Source: Adiantum capillus-veneris
Taxonomy: Eukaryota; Streptophyta; Polypodiopsida; Polypodiales; Pteridaceae
Direction: 5' to 3'
NCBI GenBank assembly: GCA_014529385.2
Contig: CM043948.1
Span: forward strand, 21,143,951-21,207,950
Length of the DNA: 64,000 nucleotides
Every line of letters begins with the position of its first letter. The first letter of the stretch is position 1. The notes below the pieces were generated by a model. The model ran no database searches. It was not told the origin of the DNA and was given only the letters and a program-made list of their open reading frames with translations. Shown here piece by piece: positions 34,931-46,142 of the stretch. The translations under genes and the position numbers were made by a program.

Positions 34931-36360
34931 GAATTAAGATTGTGGATACAAGGTCCACCACTTGTTCAAGCTAGATCTAAGAAAGTATATATACTGAGTC
35001 TTCAAACTAGTAAACCAAGGGAAGAGAGAAGCAGGGTCCATCACTTGTCCAAGCTTATCTCTAGACAACATAGAGAGATGTTAGGTCTACTAATTGTCCA
35101 ATATAGTCATGGAGAAATGATAGAAGGTTGATCCACTTGTCCAACCTATCATCTCTAGTAAAATGGGAGGTTTGGCCTTAAGATTCACCATGTAACCAAC
35201 CTATACTTCATTGTATTATGAAGAGTAGAAAAGCAAAGCTCCACCACTTGTCTAAGGTAGTTCCAAAATCAACATGGAGAGAAGCAAGCTTCACCATTTG
35301 TCCAAGATAGGTTCCATTAAAACATGGAAAACCTCATATATGTTGTACATGGAAGCTTTTTTCCAAGGTCCACCACTTGTCCAAGCTAGGATCCATTAAA
35401 ACATGGATAGAAACAAGGCTCCACAACTCGTCCAACCTTTATAGCTGCAAAGTGTACCGGTAGTCTAAACTAGGCATGGGAAAATAATAGAAGGTCCACT
35501 ACTTATCCAATATATTATCTCTAATAGCATGGGAGGTTTGGTCTCAAGATTTAGGAATTGGCTAACCTGTATTTCATTGTATTATGATGAATTTGGTTTT
35601 AAAGTCAACTACTTATCCAAGCTATAAGTTTATATCTTGAATGGTATTCCTTCCCATCACTTAGAAAACCAATGATATGTTGTACATGGGGGGGTTTGTT
35701 TCAAGGTCCACCACTTTTCCAAGCTAGTTTCATTGAAACATGGATGAAGACAAGCTCCACCATTTGTTAAATCTAGACTCCATTGAAATCTAGAAAATCC
35801 ATTCTATGTTGTACATGGGGTTTTTGTTTTAAGGTCCAACACTTGTCCAAGCTAAGATCCATTGAAACATGGAGTAGAGAAACACTCCATCACTTGTCCA
35901 AGCTAGGAAACATTGATAGTAGTTGTCTTAGTTTGAAGATCCACCACGTGTCTAAGCTAACTCTATTGAAACATAGAGAGAAGCAAAGGTCCACCAACTG
36001 TTCAAGCTAGGCTCCATCGAAACATGGACAGAAGCAAGCTCCACCATTTCTCCAAGATAGGCTCCATTGAAACATGGAGAGAATCAAAGGTCCACCATTT
36101 CTCCAAGCCAAGCTCCATTTGTCCAACCTATAAGGTTATATCTTAAATGGTAATCTTTCTAATCACTTGGAATACCCATAATATGTTTTACATGGGGGTT
36201 TTGTTCCAAGATCACCACTTGTCCAAGCTAACTCTATTGAAACATAGAGAGAAGCAAAGGTCCACCACTTGTCCAAGCTAGTCTCCATTGAAACAAGGAG
36301 AGAAGCAAGCTCCATCATTTCTCCAAGATAGGCTAGCATGGATAAGTGCACCTTGAAACC
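34931..36360 (-). repeat. Satellite array, inverted orientation, third block
   Basis: It starts with the same boundary text as the 19,460 block (gatctaagaaagtatata ... ctagacaacatag ... ctactaattgtcca), so the two blocks are segmental copies. Cores decay towards 36,360. A few plus-orientation copies follow (near 36,560). Confidence 0.85.
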
Positions 36361-36686
36361 AACCTTCCTATGAGGCAATAGAGCATATGCTACATATTTT
36401 ATGTATGCCCCATGCCTCAAATTAAGAAGTTATAGATTAGAAGTGGACCTTGCTTGAATGTCACATGCAATAAATTAAGGAAAAATAGCCAAGTGGATTG
36501 TATTCCTCAATGGATCCTTGCTTTCACAAGTTGTGAACCTTGAGTCACTTTTACATTAACTTGGACAAGTGGTGGACCTAGAAACCAAGCTCTCCATGTT
36601 TAGATAAGTTGTAGGTAGGACAGTAGAACATAGACAACGATAATGGATGCAATATACTCGTCTCCTAATAATCCAATTGATTGAAA
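36361..36686. other. Worn satellite edge; no gene
   Basis: Contains one plus-orientation core near 36,560 and otherwise unremarkable AT-rich DNA up to the truncated 3' end of the minus-strand retroelement. Confidence 0.5.
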
Positions 36687-37301
36687 CTATGGTATTTTAG
36701 TTGTTTTCATTGTGTATTGTATGTGCATAAAGTGGAATGAGACCTCAAGAAAACTCAAAATTTTGACAAAATCTTTATATTTTGTACATGATATATTGAA
36801 AGTTGTCCAACCTGGGAATTGGGATTTTCCCACTTTACCTAATATGGTCTTTACCCCTGGCAGCAATAATCCAGATAAGTCTTTTAGTCTTACTGTGCCG
36901 TTAGAAAACACCCAATCCACCTCGTATGGACCTGCCCAAGCTATTTTTAAGTTTGGTTTCTTAGGATCCAATTTAGATTTATATAGAAAAACCAAATCTC
37001 CTTTCTAGAATTCCCTGATTTTGATTCTTCTGTGCCAGTGTTTCCTTCTTTGCTGAACAATTTCTTGTTCCATCATAGCCCTCTGTGGACTTGTTGAATA
37101 CAACAATGGACTTGCTGTGTTGTTGGGAAGAGCCTTAGCTTCCACGCATTTGGTGACATAACAGGTGGCCATCAATATATACCTACTCTTCCTTGGTTTA
37201 ATTTTCTTGAATGAACCCATGAAATCTAGACCCCATTTCATAAACACTCCCAGTGGCTCGAATGGAGTTAGAGGACTCATATCTGCTGTGGGTCTACCCA
37301 T
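36687..37301 (-). pseudogene. Integrase core and C-terminal fragments (minus-strand element)
   Basis: 37,301-37,005 reads as integrase core text ([20 protein letters not shown], then TKCVEAKAL). 36,995-36,687 reads as the C-terminal module (PKKPNLKIAWAGPYEV). The C-terminal half of the core, with the second Asp and the Glu, is missing between them. Non-functional. Confidence 0.75.
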
Positions 37302-37534
37302 CCTCTGGTATATATCACATGTTTTAAAAAATCTTTTGACATCTGCTATTGAGGTTTTCCATCATAAACCAGCTTGCAAAATCTTCTTGTAAGTAATATC
37401 AGTGGAGAATTGTCCTCCAGAATCCCCATCATGTGCTTCTGAAATAACTTGCATTCTGCCTTCCATAGGTACACATCTGCGAAGAACCCCATCCACTCCT
37501 AGTCTTTAGAGTGATCCTTCAATGATGGTGAACT

Positions 37535-37984
37535 TCAGACTCTTATGATCAGGGCCTTCTTCTGATTTTGAGTCCAATTATCTGGGAATCCTCCTTTAGA
37601 AAGGAACTGATACACATCATATAATTCTGGATCAGTCATTTCCTTAGCTGTCATCTGAAATAGTTTTGCATCCACTGACTCATCTCTCAAAGATGTATCA
37701 AAGTAGCCATCCGTACTTCTCGACATGAAATCAGCACCACAATGGGTTCTACAACACTCAAATTCCATCAGGAACATCATCCATCTTATCAATCTCCCTT
37801 GAATAATGGCCTTGTTAATTATGAATAATAATGCCTGATGATCTCCATAAAAATGAAACATCTTGCCCAACAAAAAGTGTTGAAACTTAGTAGTGTTGAA
37901 AACCATTCCCAAGGCTTCTCTTTCAGTAGTGGTGTATCCTTGTTCTACCTGACTGAATCTTCGACTGGCAAAATAGACTCGTTA
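37535..37984 (-). pseudogene. RNase H fragment (minus-strand element)
   Basis: Text such as TTEREALGM followed by KFQHFLLG and YGDHQALLFI is typical of the gypsy RNase H domain. The next usable host sequence, at about 41,998, is RT palm/connection text. Roughly 80-100 residues are missing at the place where the LTR element sits, so the insertion was accompanied or followed by a deletion. Confidence 0.75.
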
Positions 37985-38024
37985 GCAGTAAGCTAACACG
38001 GACACCATTTTTTGGAGTTCTCTT

Positions 38025-38384
38025 TGTAAAACATTTATTATTTTGAAAGATCGGGAACATTCTAACTCCTATTTTCTTGGATAAACTCTGTAATTAATGA
38101 GCTGGGGCTACATGCTTCCAAATTGTATCAGCTAGTCATTTCTCAGCTTTGGTAGAACTCCAAATTATTAGTTTTGACCACCCAAAAACCTTGGCTAAGG
38201 TATAAAAGCCAATCTTTGTAAGTGTTTTATAAGTTTTTTGGATAAGAAATACACAGCATGAGCTAACGATGCTCACTCCTCTCCTTCTCGCCCTTTCTAC
38301 TCCCTCCCCGGTTGTCACATTGTAGTCGTGTTTGTTGCATTGCAACCGCAAGTAAGAGCTCTACGCATTGATGTAAGCAGTTCA
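38025..38384 (+). repeat. Left LTR-like repeat of the inserted element
   Basis: Pairs with 41,649-41,997. The TATA motif is at about 38,198-38,207. It carries an extra 11 bp (gtgttttataa, near 38,220) absent from the right copy. Confidence 0.8.
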
Positions 38385-38401
38385 CAGTAATTCGTAGCTT
38401 T

Positions 38402-38919
38402 TGGCGTCGCTGACCCACGGCCTAATTTCATCATAACTAGAAATTTACACTTTCAAATAAAAAACTAAGCATAGGCGGGGTATTGGGGCATCATTGCTAA
38501 GCATTTAGATGCATTTTGGGTCGAAAATGACTAGGTCAAAAATTCATTGCTGTTAATAATTGCGATTTTGGAACTTGACCTAAAGTGGGATTTGAGACCA
38601 TAAAAATGTGTGCTGAGGTCTTATAAACATGTCCTAGAAATTTCATTATGTTTAGATGTCATTTGATGCTGTAACGGATGTGATTTGTTTCGATGAGCAA
38701 TTGCCTTTTGGTGATTTCAGTCACTTGAGTGTAGCTTGAGTTAGATGCAAGTTGTTAGTTGTTTTTTGAGAGATTGACACCCTCTTGTATCCTCTATGCA
38801 CTAGTCGAGTCAGCTTCGTCCCATGGTTTGACAAATTAATCGTGGTTTTCGCTAATACTGCAATAAGATAGGATGGTGAGGTTATACATGCGTCCAACAT
38901 TTGGCGCTGCTGCCAGGGA
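38402..38919 (+). promoter_or_regulatory. Two worn primer-binding-site-like sequences
   Basis: TGGCGTCGCTGACCCACGG at 38,402 and TGGCGCTGCTGCCAGGGA at 38,902-38,919. The latter differs at three positions from TGGCGCCGTTGCCGGGGA, the complement of the tRNA-Asp 3' end. The second is preceded by ...cgtccaaca, the same U5-like ending found at 49.92 kb. Confidence 0.5.
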
Positions 38920-39822
38920 TCGAAGAGACCTAAACTAGGAAAAAACACAAGCATCTTGTGAAGTTGTCATTTAACTTCCTCTAGGTTTGCCTAGAGTTCA
39001 AAACTTTCTTTTAGAAATCTCATAGCTTTAGATTGTCGTCTTTTGTTGTGTAGAGGTAGCTTGGAAGTAATTGTACTTGTTGAGTGCCTTTAGGATTGTA
39101 GATTTAGATTAGGATTTGGGAAATAATTGGTAGACAAGACAAGTGTTAAGATCAAGGCTTTGAAAAACAATTTTGATGGGAAACTAAGAAGACAACGTAT
39201 GTTTGAGAGCTTCTTCTTGCTCCAAGTTGTAATCTTCACTACTATGGCTACGGTAATCCAAATTCAGATTTGTTTATTGCATTGTGTTCCTCTGACTTTG
39301 CTCTTCCATTCAAGATTTTGTGTAGGCTTTTGAATACAAGTTTGAGATTTTAAATCATTGTTTTGAGTGTTTAAACGCGTATTTTATGTTGCTTAGACCC
39401 TAGGAGAGGCTTTAGGGACCCTAAAACGACCCTTTAGAGTCACCTATTCACTGTTTTTGCTGACTTTAGGACGAATGATCGCGATCTTTGTACCTCTCCA
39501 GAATGATGTGATAGTGATCGGATATGTTCCTGATAGTCCCCCGTAGCTTCCCTTCAAGTTTCGAGCGAATCCAATATGATTTGCATGGTAAATGGGCGTG
39601 ATAACTGTAGAGCTGTGTAGAAGGACATAGGCAGATTACTTGGCTTTAGTGCGTATGATTTGCTTGCAGAGTTAGTAGTTGCATCTCATTGAGTTCACTT
39701 CATTAGGATTGACACCCTAGTGAGTTTCCATGCCTCATCCTGGTCGCTTCCCTTGTATTGATATTTTATGTTGATGCATGAGAGCTATGCTATGGACGTT
39801 CGTTGCGGCGACTCGCAAACAT

Positions 39823-39840
39823 TGGCGCCGTTGCCGGGGA
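39823..39840 (+). promoter_or_regulatory. Primer binding site, tRNA-Asp type
   Basis: TGGCGCCGTTGCCGGGGA is, to my knowledge, an exact complement of the plant tRNA-Asp 3' end and is common in Athila/Tat-type gypsy elements. It follows ...gcaaaca t. It lies 1.4 kb inside the inserted element, so the interior seems to contain a captured LTR end plus leader. Confidence 0.75.
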
Positions 39841-40360
39841 ATGCACTTTAGGTGATGAGTGACCGAGTGTGCAATTAGCTTCCTTAAAAGAAGATCAATC
39901 CACAAATCCATTTTACACCTCAGTTAGGCTGCTAGACAGGGGTTTAGAGCTTAGTGGAGTCTAGAGTCTGTGGACCAGCTAGATCCTCTCTTAGGAGATT
40001 TAGGGAGCTGTGAGTGAGAGTGTTCAAAGAATTCTTGCTCTTCAATTTATCTAATTTAATTGAGTACTGAAATCTCACCCGAAATCCATCTTGTTTGTTT
40101 TGTTTGATTCATTCCTTTATGTTCTTTCATTTCTGTACTTAGGAGTAGGATAAGTAAATCACATTCCAGTCAGATTTGGGGCAAAAGTTAGAGTCGAGAA
40201 TCCAGAAAACCATAACCTTGGCAAAAAGGCCATAAGACTCTGAAATTTAGAGAATCTGACCAAACAGGATTGATATTGATTCAAATCACAAAGCGGTCGC
40301 ACAAAACACTGTAAAACACTTGACAGAGGGAGCAGACTAAATTTCATCAGATTTGGCCCA

Positions 40361-40636
40361 GGTACTACGATCGCGATCGGTGTACCTTAGTGTCAGAATT
40401 GTGCAAGATTTGACATGTGCCTTCCTGATAATATTCTAAACAAATTTGTCTAAAGCAACCACACCCAAAAACATCAAAAATCAAGGAGATCAGGCCACTT
40501 GGGTAAAACTAGCCTGACAAATCTTGACTTTTGGTGATCCAAATGCAAAAATACTTGGGGGATAGCCTTAAAACATCAGTGTCTACAAGCATGCCAAATT
40601 TGGTCTAATTTGGGCTCAGAACTACGATCGCGATCG
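40361..40636. repeat. Leader palindromes with core CGATCGCGATCG
   Basis: The 12-bp perfect palindrome occurs at 40,368-40,379 and 40,625-40,636, each preceded by 'acta' and followed by 'gtg(t/c)acc'. A shorter form GATCGCGATC lies at 39,477-39,486. Around the first copy the symmetry extends outward to GGTAC...GTACC with two mismatched pairs. Confidence 0.8.
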
Positions 40637-41014
40637 GTGCACCTCTGTGCCAGATTTGACTCATTTTTGACCTGTTCATAGACCTAGACCATTTAAGATA
40701 TCAGGAGTTGTCAAAACCCAAATTGGACATACTGTCAATAATCTGCAAGAAAAATTGTGTTGAAGTCATTGTGAAATTTTTGAATCTACCAACAGTTGGA
40801 ATGATACAGTGATCTCATAGCCATCAAGTGTATTCATTTGTAGAGACCGATCAAGTAACAATCCATGCAGTCGTGTGAGTTGGAAGATCACTCCATTTCC
40901 AGGTAAGAGGTTTGGATTCAGTCGGTAAATTCCACTTTCTTCATGTTTTTGAGATCGGGAAAACAAATCAACAACTGATACCAAAATTTAGCGGATCAAG
41001 CAAGTGTTTTATCA

Positions 41015-41648
41015 ATGAAGGAGAGTGTAAACCAAGGTGTAGTACGACCGTTAGAGCCGATCCCTGAAGAAAGTATTTCCGATACTTCTTCAGAGAGATC
41101 TTACGAGTATTTCATGGAAAACTTGGGACATTTAAACCTAAACGAAAGAGAAAACATGGTAGCAGGACCATCAAACCCTTCGGCCACAATGAAGCTATTG
41201 TTCATCAAGTATCGGTATGACAACAAGCAAGGTGCCAAGATCTACAAAGATGGTATGGACCGCTACTGTGTGAAAATAGAAAATAGACCAAGTGAGTTCA
41301 AGGACTTAGTGCCTATGAGCTATAGCGGAGATAGGTACCTAGATAACAAAGGTATCATGTACTTGGTAGTCCTGAATCCCAACATTGTGGACAAGTGGGG
41401 ATTGATGGGCACGAAAGCCAAAGTAGATGAGGAACCTGCGGAGAAAGAACCAACAATGAACTTCCCTAATGCGAGGTTAAGGTGAGAAAACGAAACTCTG
41501 AGATTCAACACAGACAACGTCTACGTGGGGTTATACAAGTATAATAATGGAGAGGAAGATCTCTATTATAGATGTGAGGAACCCTACGTCGATGAGTTGA
41601 CGGAGCGGAAAAGACTTTATGTCTTCAGCTACACAGAGGGATTCTCTT
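41015..41648 (+). pseudogene. Truncated gag-like N-terminal ORF
   Basis: The 41,015-41,485 frame contains PLEPIPEESISDTSSE and later DRYLDNKGIMYLVVLNPN. This parallels the start of the larger element at 51.7-52.3 kb (PLAPIIEEGSDTDTSSD and DRFQDEKGNHYLIVSNPE). Similarity continues past a stop to EEPYVDEL (about 41,578) and ends where the right LTR begins. It is the amino-terminal part of a gag-like protein from the same broad family, with everything downstream deleted. Confidence 0.65.
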
Positions 41649-41997
41649 TGTAAAACATTTATTATTTTGATAAATTGGGAATATTCTAACTCCTACTTTC
41701 TCAGATAAACTCTGTAATTAATGAGTCGGGGCTACAAGCTTCCAGATTGTATCAGCCAGTCATTTCCCAGCTTTGGTAGAACTTCTAATTATTAGTTTTG
41801 ACCACCCAAAAACCTTGGACAAGGTATAAAAGCCAATTTTTGTAAGTTTTTTGGATAAAAAATGCACAGTGTGAGCTAAGGGCGCTCACTCCTCTCCTTC
41901 TCACGCTTCCTACTCCCTCCCCGATTGTCACATTGCCATCATGTTTACTGCATTGCAACCGCATGTAAGAGCTCTACGCATTGACGTAAGCAGTTCA
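41649..41997 (+). repeat. Right LTR-like repeat of the inserted element
   Basis: Partner of 38,025-38,384; TATA motif near 41,823-41,831; ends CAGTTCA. Host retroelement sequence (RT side) resumes at 41,998. Confidence 0.8.
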
Positions 41998-42900
41998 GAT
42001 CATACAAAGGTAATGCCTGAGAAGCAAACTGATGCACAAAACTTCTATAAAAATTGATATATCCCAAGAAAGAACTCAATTTTGATGCATTGCGTGGTAG
42101 CTGGCCTGTTGGACACACTGAATCTTGTCATTTTCCATTTCAATACCATTTCTGGCACTACATGTCCCAAAAGCTGTCCTTTCCAAACCAAGAAAACAGA
42201 TTTGAATGGATTTAAAGAAATCCGCTTTTCCTAACAGCGCTAGAAAACCATTTAAAAAAAAAGTAAATGCTTATCCTTTGTTGAATATATGGTGAAGTCA
42301 TCCATATATATGGCACGGAATTGGTGTAGATATTCACTGAATATTTCCATCATACATCTTTGAAAAGTCGCTCGGGAATTAAAAAGACCAAATGGCATAA
42401 CGAGATCTACATGAATGCTCCCCATTCAATAATAAAAGTAGTCTTACTTTGGTTCGTAGGAGCAACTTGTAACTGGTTATAACCACTATAACCATCCATA
42501 AAGCTATACATCTCATAACCTGCAATATTGTCAAGAAACATGTCTTTAAATGGTAATGAAAAGGGATCCTTGATGGTTTGAGCATTCAACTTTTAATAAT
42601 CCACACAGACTCTAAGCTTTCCATTCTTCTTGGGCACCACCACAATAGGAAATAACCACTCACTATTGTCTACCTTAGTAATGAACCCAGCCTTCAGAAG
42701 GTTATCAATCTCTTCCTTAACCTTCTTAGCATAGTTAGGATTCATTCAGTATCTTTGCAACCTCATAGGTTTGGCATCTGGTTGTAATGGTATTCGCTGT
42801 TGACATACCTCTGGATCCACTCCCTTGAGAGTATGTTCCCATGCAAACACATTGTTATACTACTAGAACATGTGTCGGCTTTCTCTTTCATGATTAGACT
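41998..42900 (-). pseudogene. Reverse transcriptase fragment (minus-strand element)
   Basis: Read right to left: ITKVDNSEWLFPIVVVPKKN with GKLRVCVD (about 42,710-42,600), then MYSFMDGYSGYNQL (about 42,520), TTFIIEWG, the YMDD active site on the minus strand at about 42,307-42,296, and FYRSFVHQFASQALPLYDL at about 42,060-42,000. It is split by stops and at least one frameshift. Confidence 0.8.
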
Positions 42901-43065
42901 TAGACGTTTGTTGACTTTGATCACTCTAGGATTCTCCTCAGAACCTAGATTCCATTCTTCTATTTCTTAATCATATGGAAGAAACCAGTTAGGCCCACCA
43001 CCCTTTCGTTTGGTTGATTCCTCAGTGTAATCCCAAGATGGTTCTCTGGAATTTGAATTGCTATT

Positions 43066-44150
43066 CTAACTCTCCATAACTTCTTCAAAAATTGCTGACA
43101 TATGGGAATCCACTGGCTCTTTTGACCTTCCAGTTAACTGAACTAGTCGTTCCCCAAAATTCAGTTCAACGAAATTATTTGGAATCTGCTTCTTTTGCTT
43201 TTCACGATGATCTTTGTCCAATAAGACCACATTGAGATCTATTTCAGTTAACGAAAAAATATTTATTGCCGCCAGCATCCTCTCAATTTTCTTCACCTTA
43301 TACTTTTGGCAAAGCTCTTCTGGTTGTAGTTCCTTCCTCCAGCTCCTAGTGTTGTTCGTCTGAATCTGAATTCTGATATTGACACCTTGTATAGTCAGAG
43401 TCCGATTGGCATAGTCATGAATAGCTTGTGTCGTTTGCAACCATGGGTGCCCCACTAGCATCCCATATGCACCTTGCACATCGAGTACTAGGAAACTGGT
43501 CTTAAACTTTTCCTTGCCTACTCTTACTCTCTAGCATCCCAGTTGCCTGCACAACTCGATGATCCACCATTCGCACTTTGAAAGGTGATGGTTTTAGGTT
43601 TTTAAGAACCATTCTTTGCTAAAGATGTGCCCCTAGGATATTTACTCCTGCTCTCCCATCCAGTATGACACCAGATAGTGGCTCCCACTGTTTCCTAGCC
43701 TTATAGTCCACTTGGATCACCGACACTTCATCATCTTGAACAACAACTAATTCATTTGCTTTGGACTCCGCTTCAGCCTTCCTTCGCTGTCTCATGAACT
43801 TTGTTGCTTCAGGTAAAGTTTTTCTAGTATCTTTCAGTTCAACTGTGAGTTTTTGAATTCTGTCACAAATTTTGACATGTATTTCCTCTTTCTCTTGGTT
43901 GGAGTTATTGTTCGAACTTGAAGAATCAACAATATCTGCATAGTGCCACTCCTCTACTTTGGTACCTATAGTGCTTTCTTCAGTGTTTTCGATTGCCGCT
44001 ATTTCTAATTTATCATTCCCTAGTCCTTGAACTAGAGCCAACATGGTCTCAGGAATTCCAGACCCCGACTGATTTGGTTGTGCTGAAGACTAGGCTGGTA
44101 TCTTTTGAATGACCCAAGTGTCAGAACTTTTTGGTTGCTCTGGCAACTTC
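43066..44150 (-). pseudogene. Protease region (minus-strand element)
   Basis: An aspartic protease site GVILDGRAGVNIL lies at about 43,665-43,625. The C-terminal strand MLVGHPWLQTTQAIHDY follows at about 43,460. The preceding part is a Glu/Lys-rich linker. At least one frameshift separates the two parts. Confidence 0.7.
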
Positions 44151-44464
44151 TTGGCTAAATATGTTGTGATTTTAGCCGCCAGTTCTCTCTGCTCCTAACA
44201 TTCATCAACTACCTTTTCTTTACCCTTTTCCTTCCACACCTCTCTCTGTTGAGCCCATTTACTGCTTTCAGGACTTACATGTTTTGCCGGCTCCTTTGGA
44301 ATTTCCTCAATGACCACCCCTTTGCTGCATGTTACTGCTCGTACAAGAACTGTCTCTGGGGCCTTTGCCTCAGTAGCTACAGTAGTAGGTGTTTTTGGAC
44401 ATTGAGCCGCAAAATACCCATACTTTCCACAAGTGTAAGAGTTCAGACTTTGGTTCTGGAACAC

Positions 44465-44923
44465 TAGGAAGAGGATGGAGTCTAGGAGGGCCTCTTTTTT
44501 TGCCAAGAGATTATGGAGGTGATTAACATGTTGACAAATAGGTGCATGCCATGTGTGCAAGAATGGTGGGTGTGTAAGACAAGTGTAAGAGTGGTCAAAG
44601 GATGCACTTTTTTACCCAAAAAGGGGGATGGACATCTTTATGATATTTGGCCTTCCATCACTCCTACATAAAATCTCGGATTTGAGCGGAAATTATAATT
44701 TGTAATCTACACATCGAGCTCTTTCCTTAGATATGTTACATGATATGGTTTTGCTTGCTAGAATTTAAATTTCATTTTGGAGGGAAAATTTAAATTCAAA
44801 TAAAGTATCAGTTTTTCCCATTTGAATTCAAAAGTTGTTATTTGATTGCTTTCTTAATACTAGAGCTTTGACTTCCTTAAACTTCCAAATAAAGAGGCCC
44901 TCCTAGAGCTCATTCTCTTCCTA
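44465..44923 (-). mobile_element. TIR element (MITE-like), copy 1
   Basis: 459 bp bounded by inverted repeats of about 33-38 bp: left TAGGAAGAGGATGGAG then TCTAGGAGGGCCTCTTT, right the complement with small changes. It interrupts the zinc-knuckle end of the gag region of the minus-strand element (GRGRGRGN on one side, CGKYGYFAAQCPK on the other). A target duplication is not clear. It is in the opposite orientation to copy 2 at 47,638. No transposase is seen, so it would be non-autonomous. Confidence 0.75.
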
Positions 44924-45049
44924 ATGAATTACCACGCCCCCGACCTCTGCCAGTACCTCCCTACTACCTGCCTCACCCAGTACCAGTACCACTGGTACCT
45001 GGTTTCTCCTCTTTGGGTATACTGGTTGTTTCCACTCTCACTGGTTCAG

Positions 45050-45960
45050 CATTGATGAACGCTACAACATACAAATCTTTGCCCTTCTTGAAGTGATGGA
45101 TTTGAATGCCACAATTATTCCATAAATGACCCTATGATTTGCAGTAGGTACATCGTGGACATTCGTTGGAAACATGATCTTTAGATTTGCATTTTGAACA
45201 CCAAGTTTCCATTCTTCTAACTCATTGTTTAGTCTGGCTGATTTCAGCAATCTGCCGGGCCATTTTATCAATGTTCTTGGACCAAGACCCCTTCTTGGTT
45301 TTGTCCTTGCTTTTTTCCTCTGAGATGCTTTCAAAACTACTGGAGGCCTTAATGGAATCAAAATTCTCAGTGGAAGAACTAATACTACTGGACCTTCTCT
45401 TCTTGTGACTCCTCTCTTTCTTTGCATGCTGTTCCAGCTTCAGAGCGCACTGCACCAAATCATTGAATTTCTCAGTGGAAGAACTACTACTACCGGACCT
45501 TCTCTTCTTGTGACTCCTCTCTTTCTTTGCATGCTGTTCCAGCTTCAGAGCGCACTGCACCAAATCATTGAATTTCTTTGTTGGTGCAGGTAATTCATGT
45601 TCCCTAATATTTTTACTATGGAACCCATTTAAAAACCATGCTTGTAGCCTCTTTTCTGATGGAGGCTCCTACAGCTACCTGGCTAGCTCCTTGATTTTTT
45701 CAACATAACGTTTGATTGATAATTTTCCTTGCTTTATCTTGTCCAGTTCGTAGAGGATATCCTCATCTCCTCTGTTGTCTAAATATTCCAGCCTGAAAGC
45801 TTTGAGTAATTTATTGTATGATCTGACTTGAAAAGCCAGGTAATGGTCGTACCATTTCCTTACAGCATCCTTTAGGCTAAAAGCACACTTTGCTGGTACA
45901 AAAAGGACAAGACCTGTGACAATTCTTTGAGTTGCAATTTCTACAAGTCGCATGAAAAAT
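45050..45960 (-). pseudogene. Gag core and zinc-binding region (minus-strand element)
   Basis: 45,953-45,675 carries Gag-core text (AVRKWYDHYLAF ... DIKYGKLS-like region, KRYVEKIKELA). 45,563-45,222 is a basic linker with a tandem duplication of about 108 bp: NDLVQCALKLEQHAKKERSH occurs twice. Cys-rich zinc-binding text follows at about 45,190-45,090. Broken by frameshifts. Confidence 0.7.
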
Positions 45961-46140
45961 TACCTCTCATAATATATAGATATTCAAAAGAAGAATTCAA
46001 AAAGACAAGGTCCAAAAAGTTTTGACCTAAACTATAAATATTTTACCACTCCCCACTTTTCATTGGTAGAAGTAAAAAAGGTACTTTTTTTGTACCACCA
46101 AACCATGCTTTTACCCTTTAATGTCTAAGGAAAGTATTCA
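45960..46140. other. Small insertion in gag
   Basis: About 180 bp of AT-rich sequence separates two gag segments that should adjoin. It contains a palindrome GGTACTTTTTTTGTACC near 46,080-46,096. It could be a small non-autonomous element; no clean terminal repeats or target duplication were found. Confidence 0.4.
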
Positions 46141-46142
46141 CC

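Larger units (their letters stand above)
38025..41997 (+). mobile_element. Inserted, internally deleted LTR element
   Basis: A 360-bp and a 349-bp direct repeat (38,025-38,384 and 41,649-41,997) start TGTAAAACATTT and end AGCAGTTCA. Each contains a TATA box (GGTATAAAAGCC). They look like the LTRs of one insertion and differ by several substitutions and an 11-bp gap. No target duplication is evident. The interior has three tRNA-primer-like sites, a palindrome-bearing leader and the start of a gag-like ORF, but no pol: the ORF runs almost straight into the right repeat. It would need proteins from elsewhere to move. Confidence 0.75.

Noticed and set aside
3205-36360. CRISPR-like spaced repeats
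   Set aside because: Repeats diverge, spacing is irregular, spacers are themselves repeated, and the context is a plant nuclear genome.
36712-37392. Plus-strand ORFs over the minus-strand integrase
   Set aside because: The minus strand carries recognisable integrase text; the plus frames have no domain.
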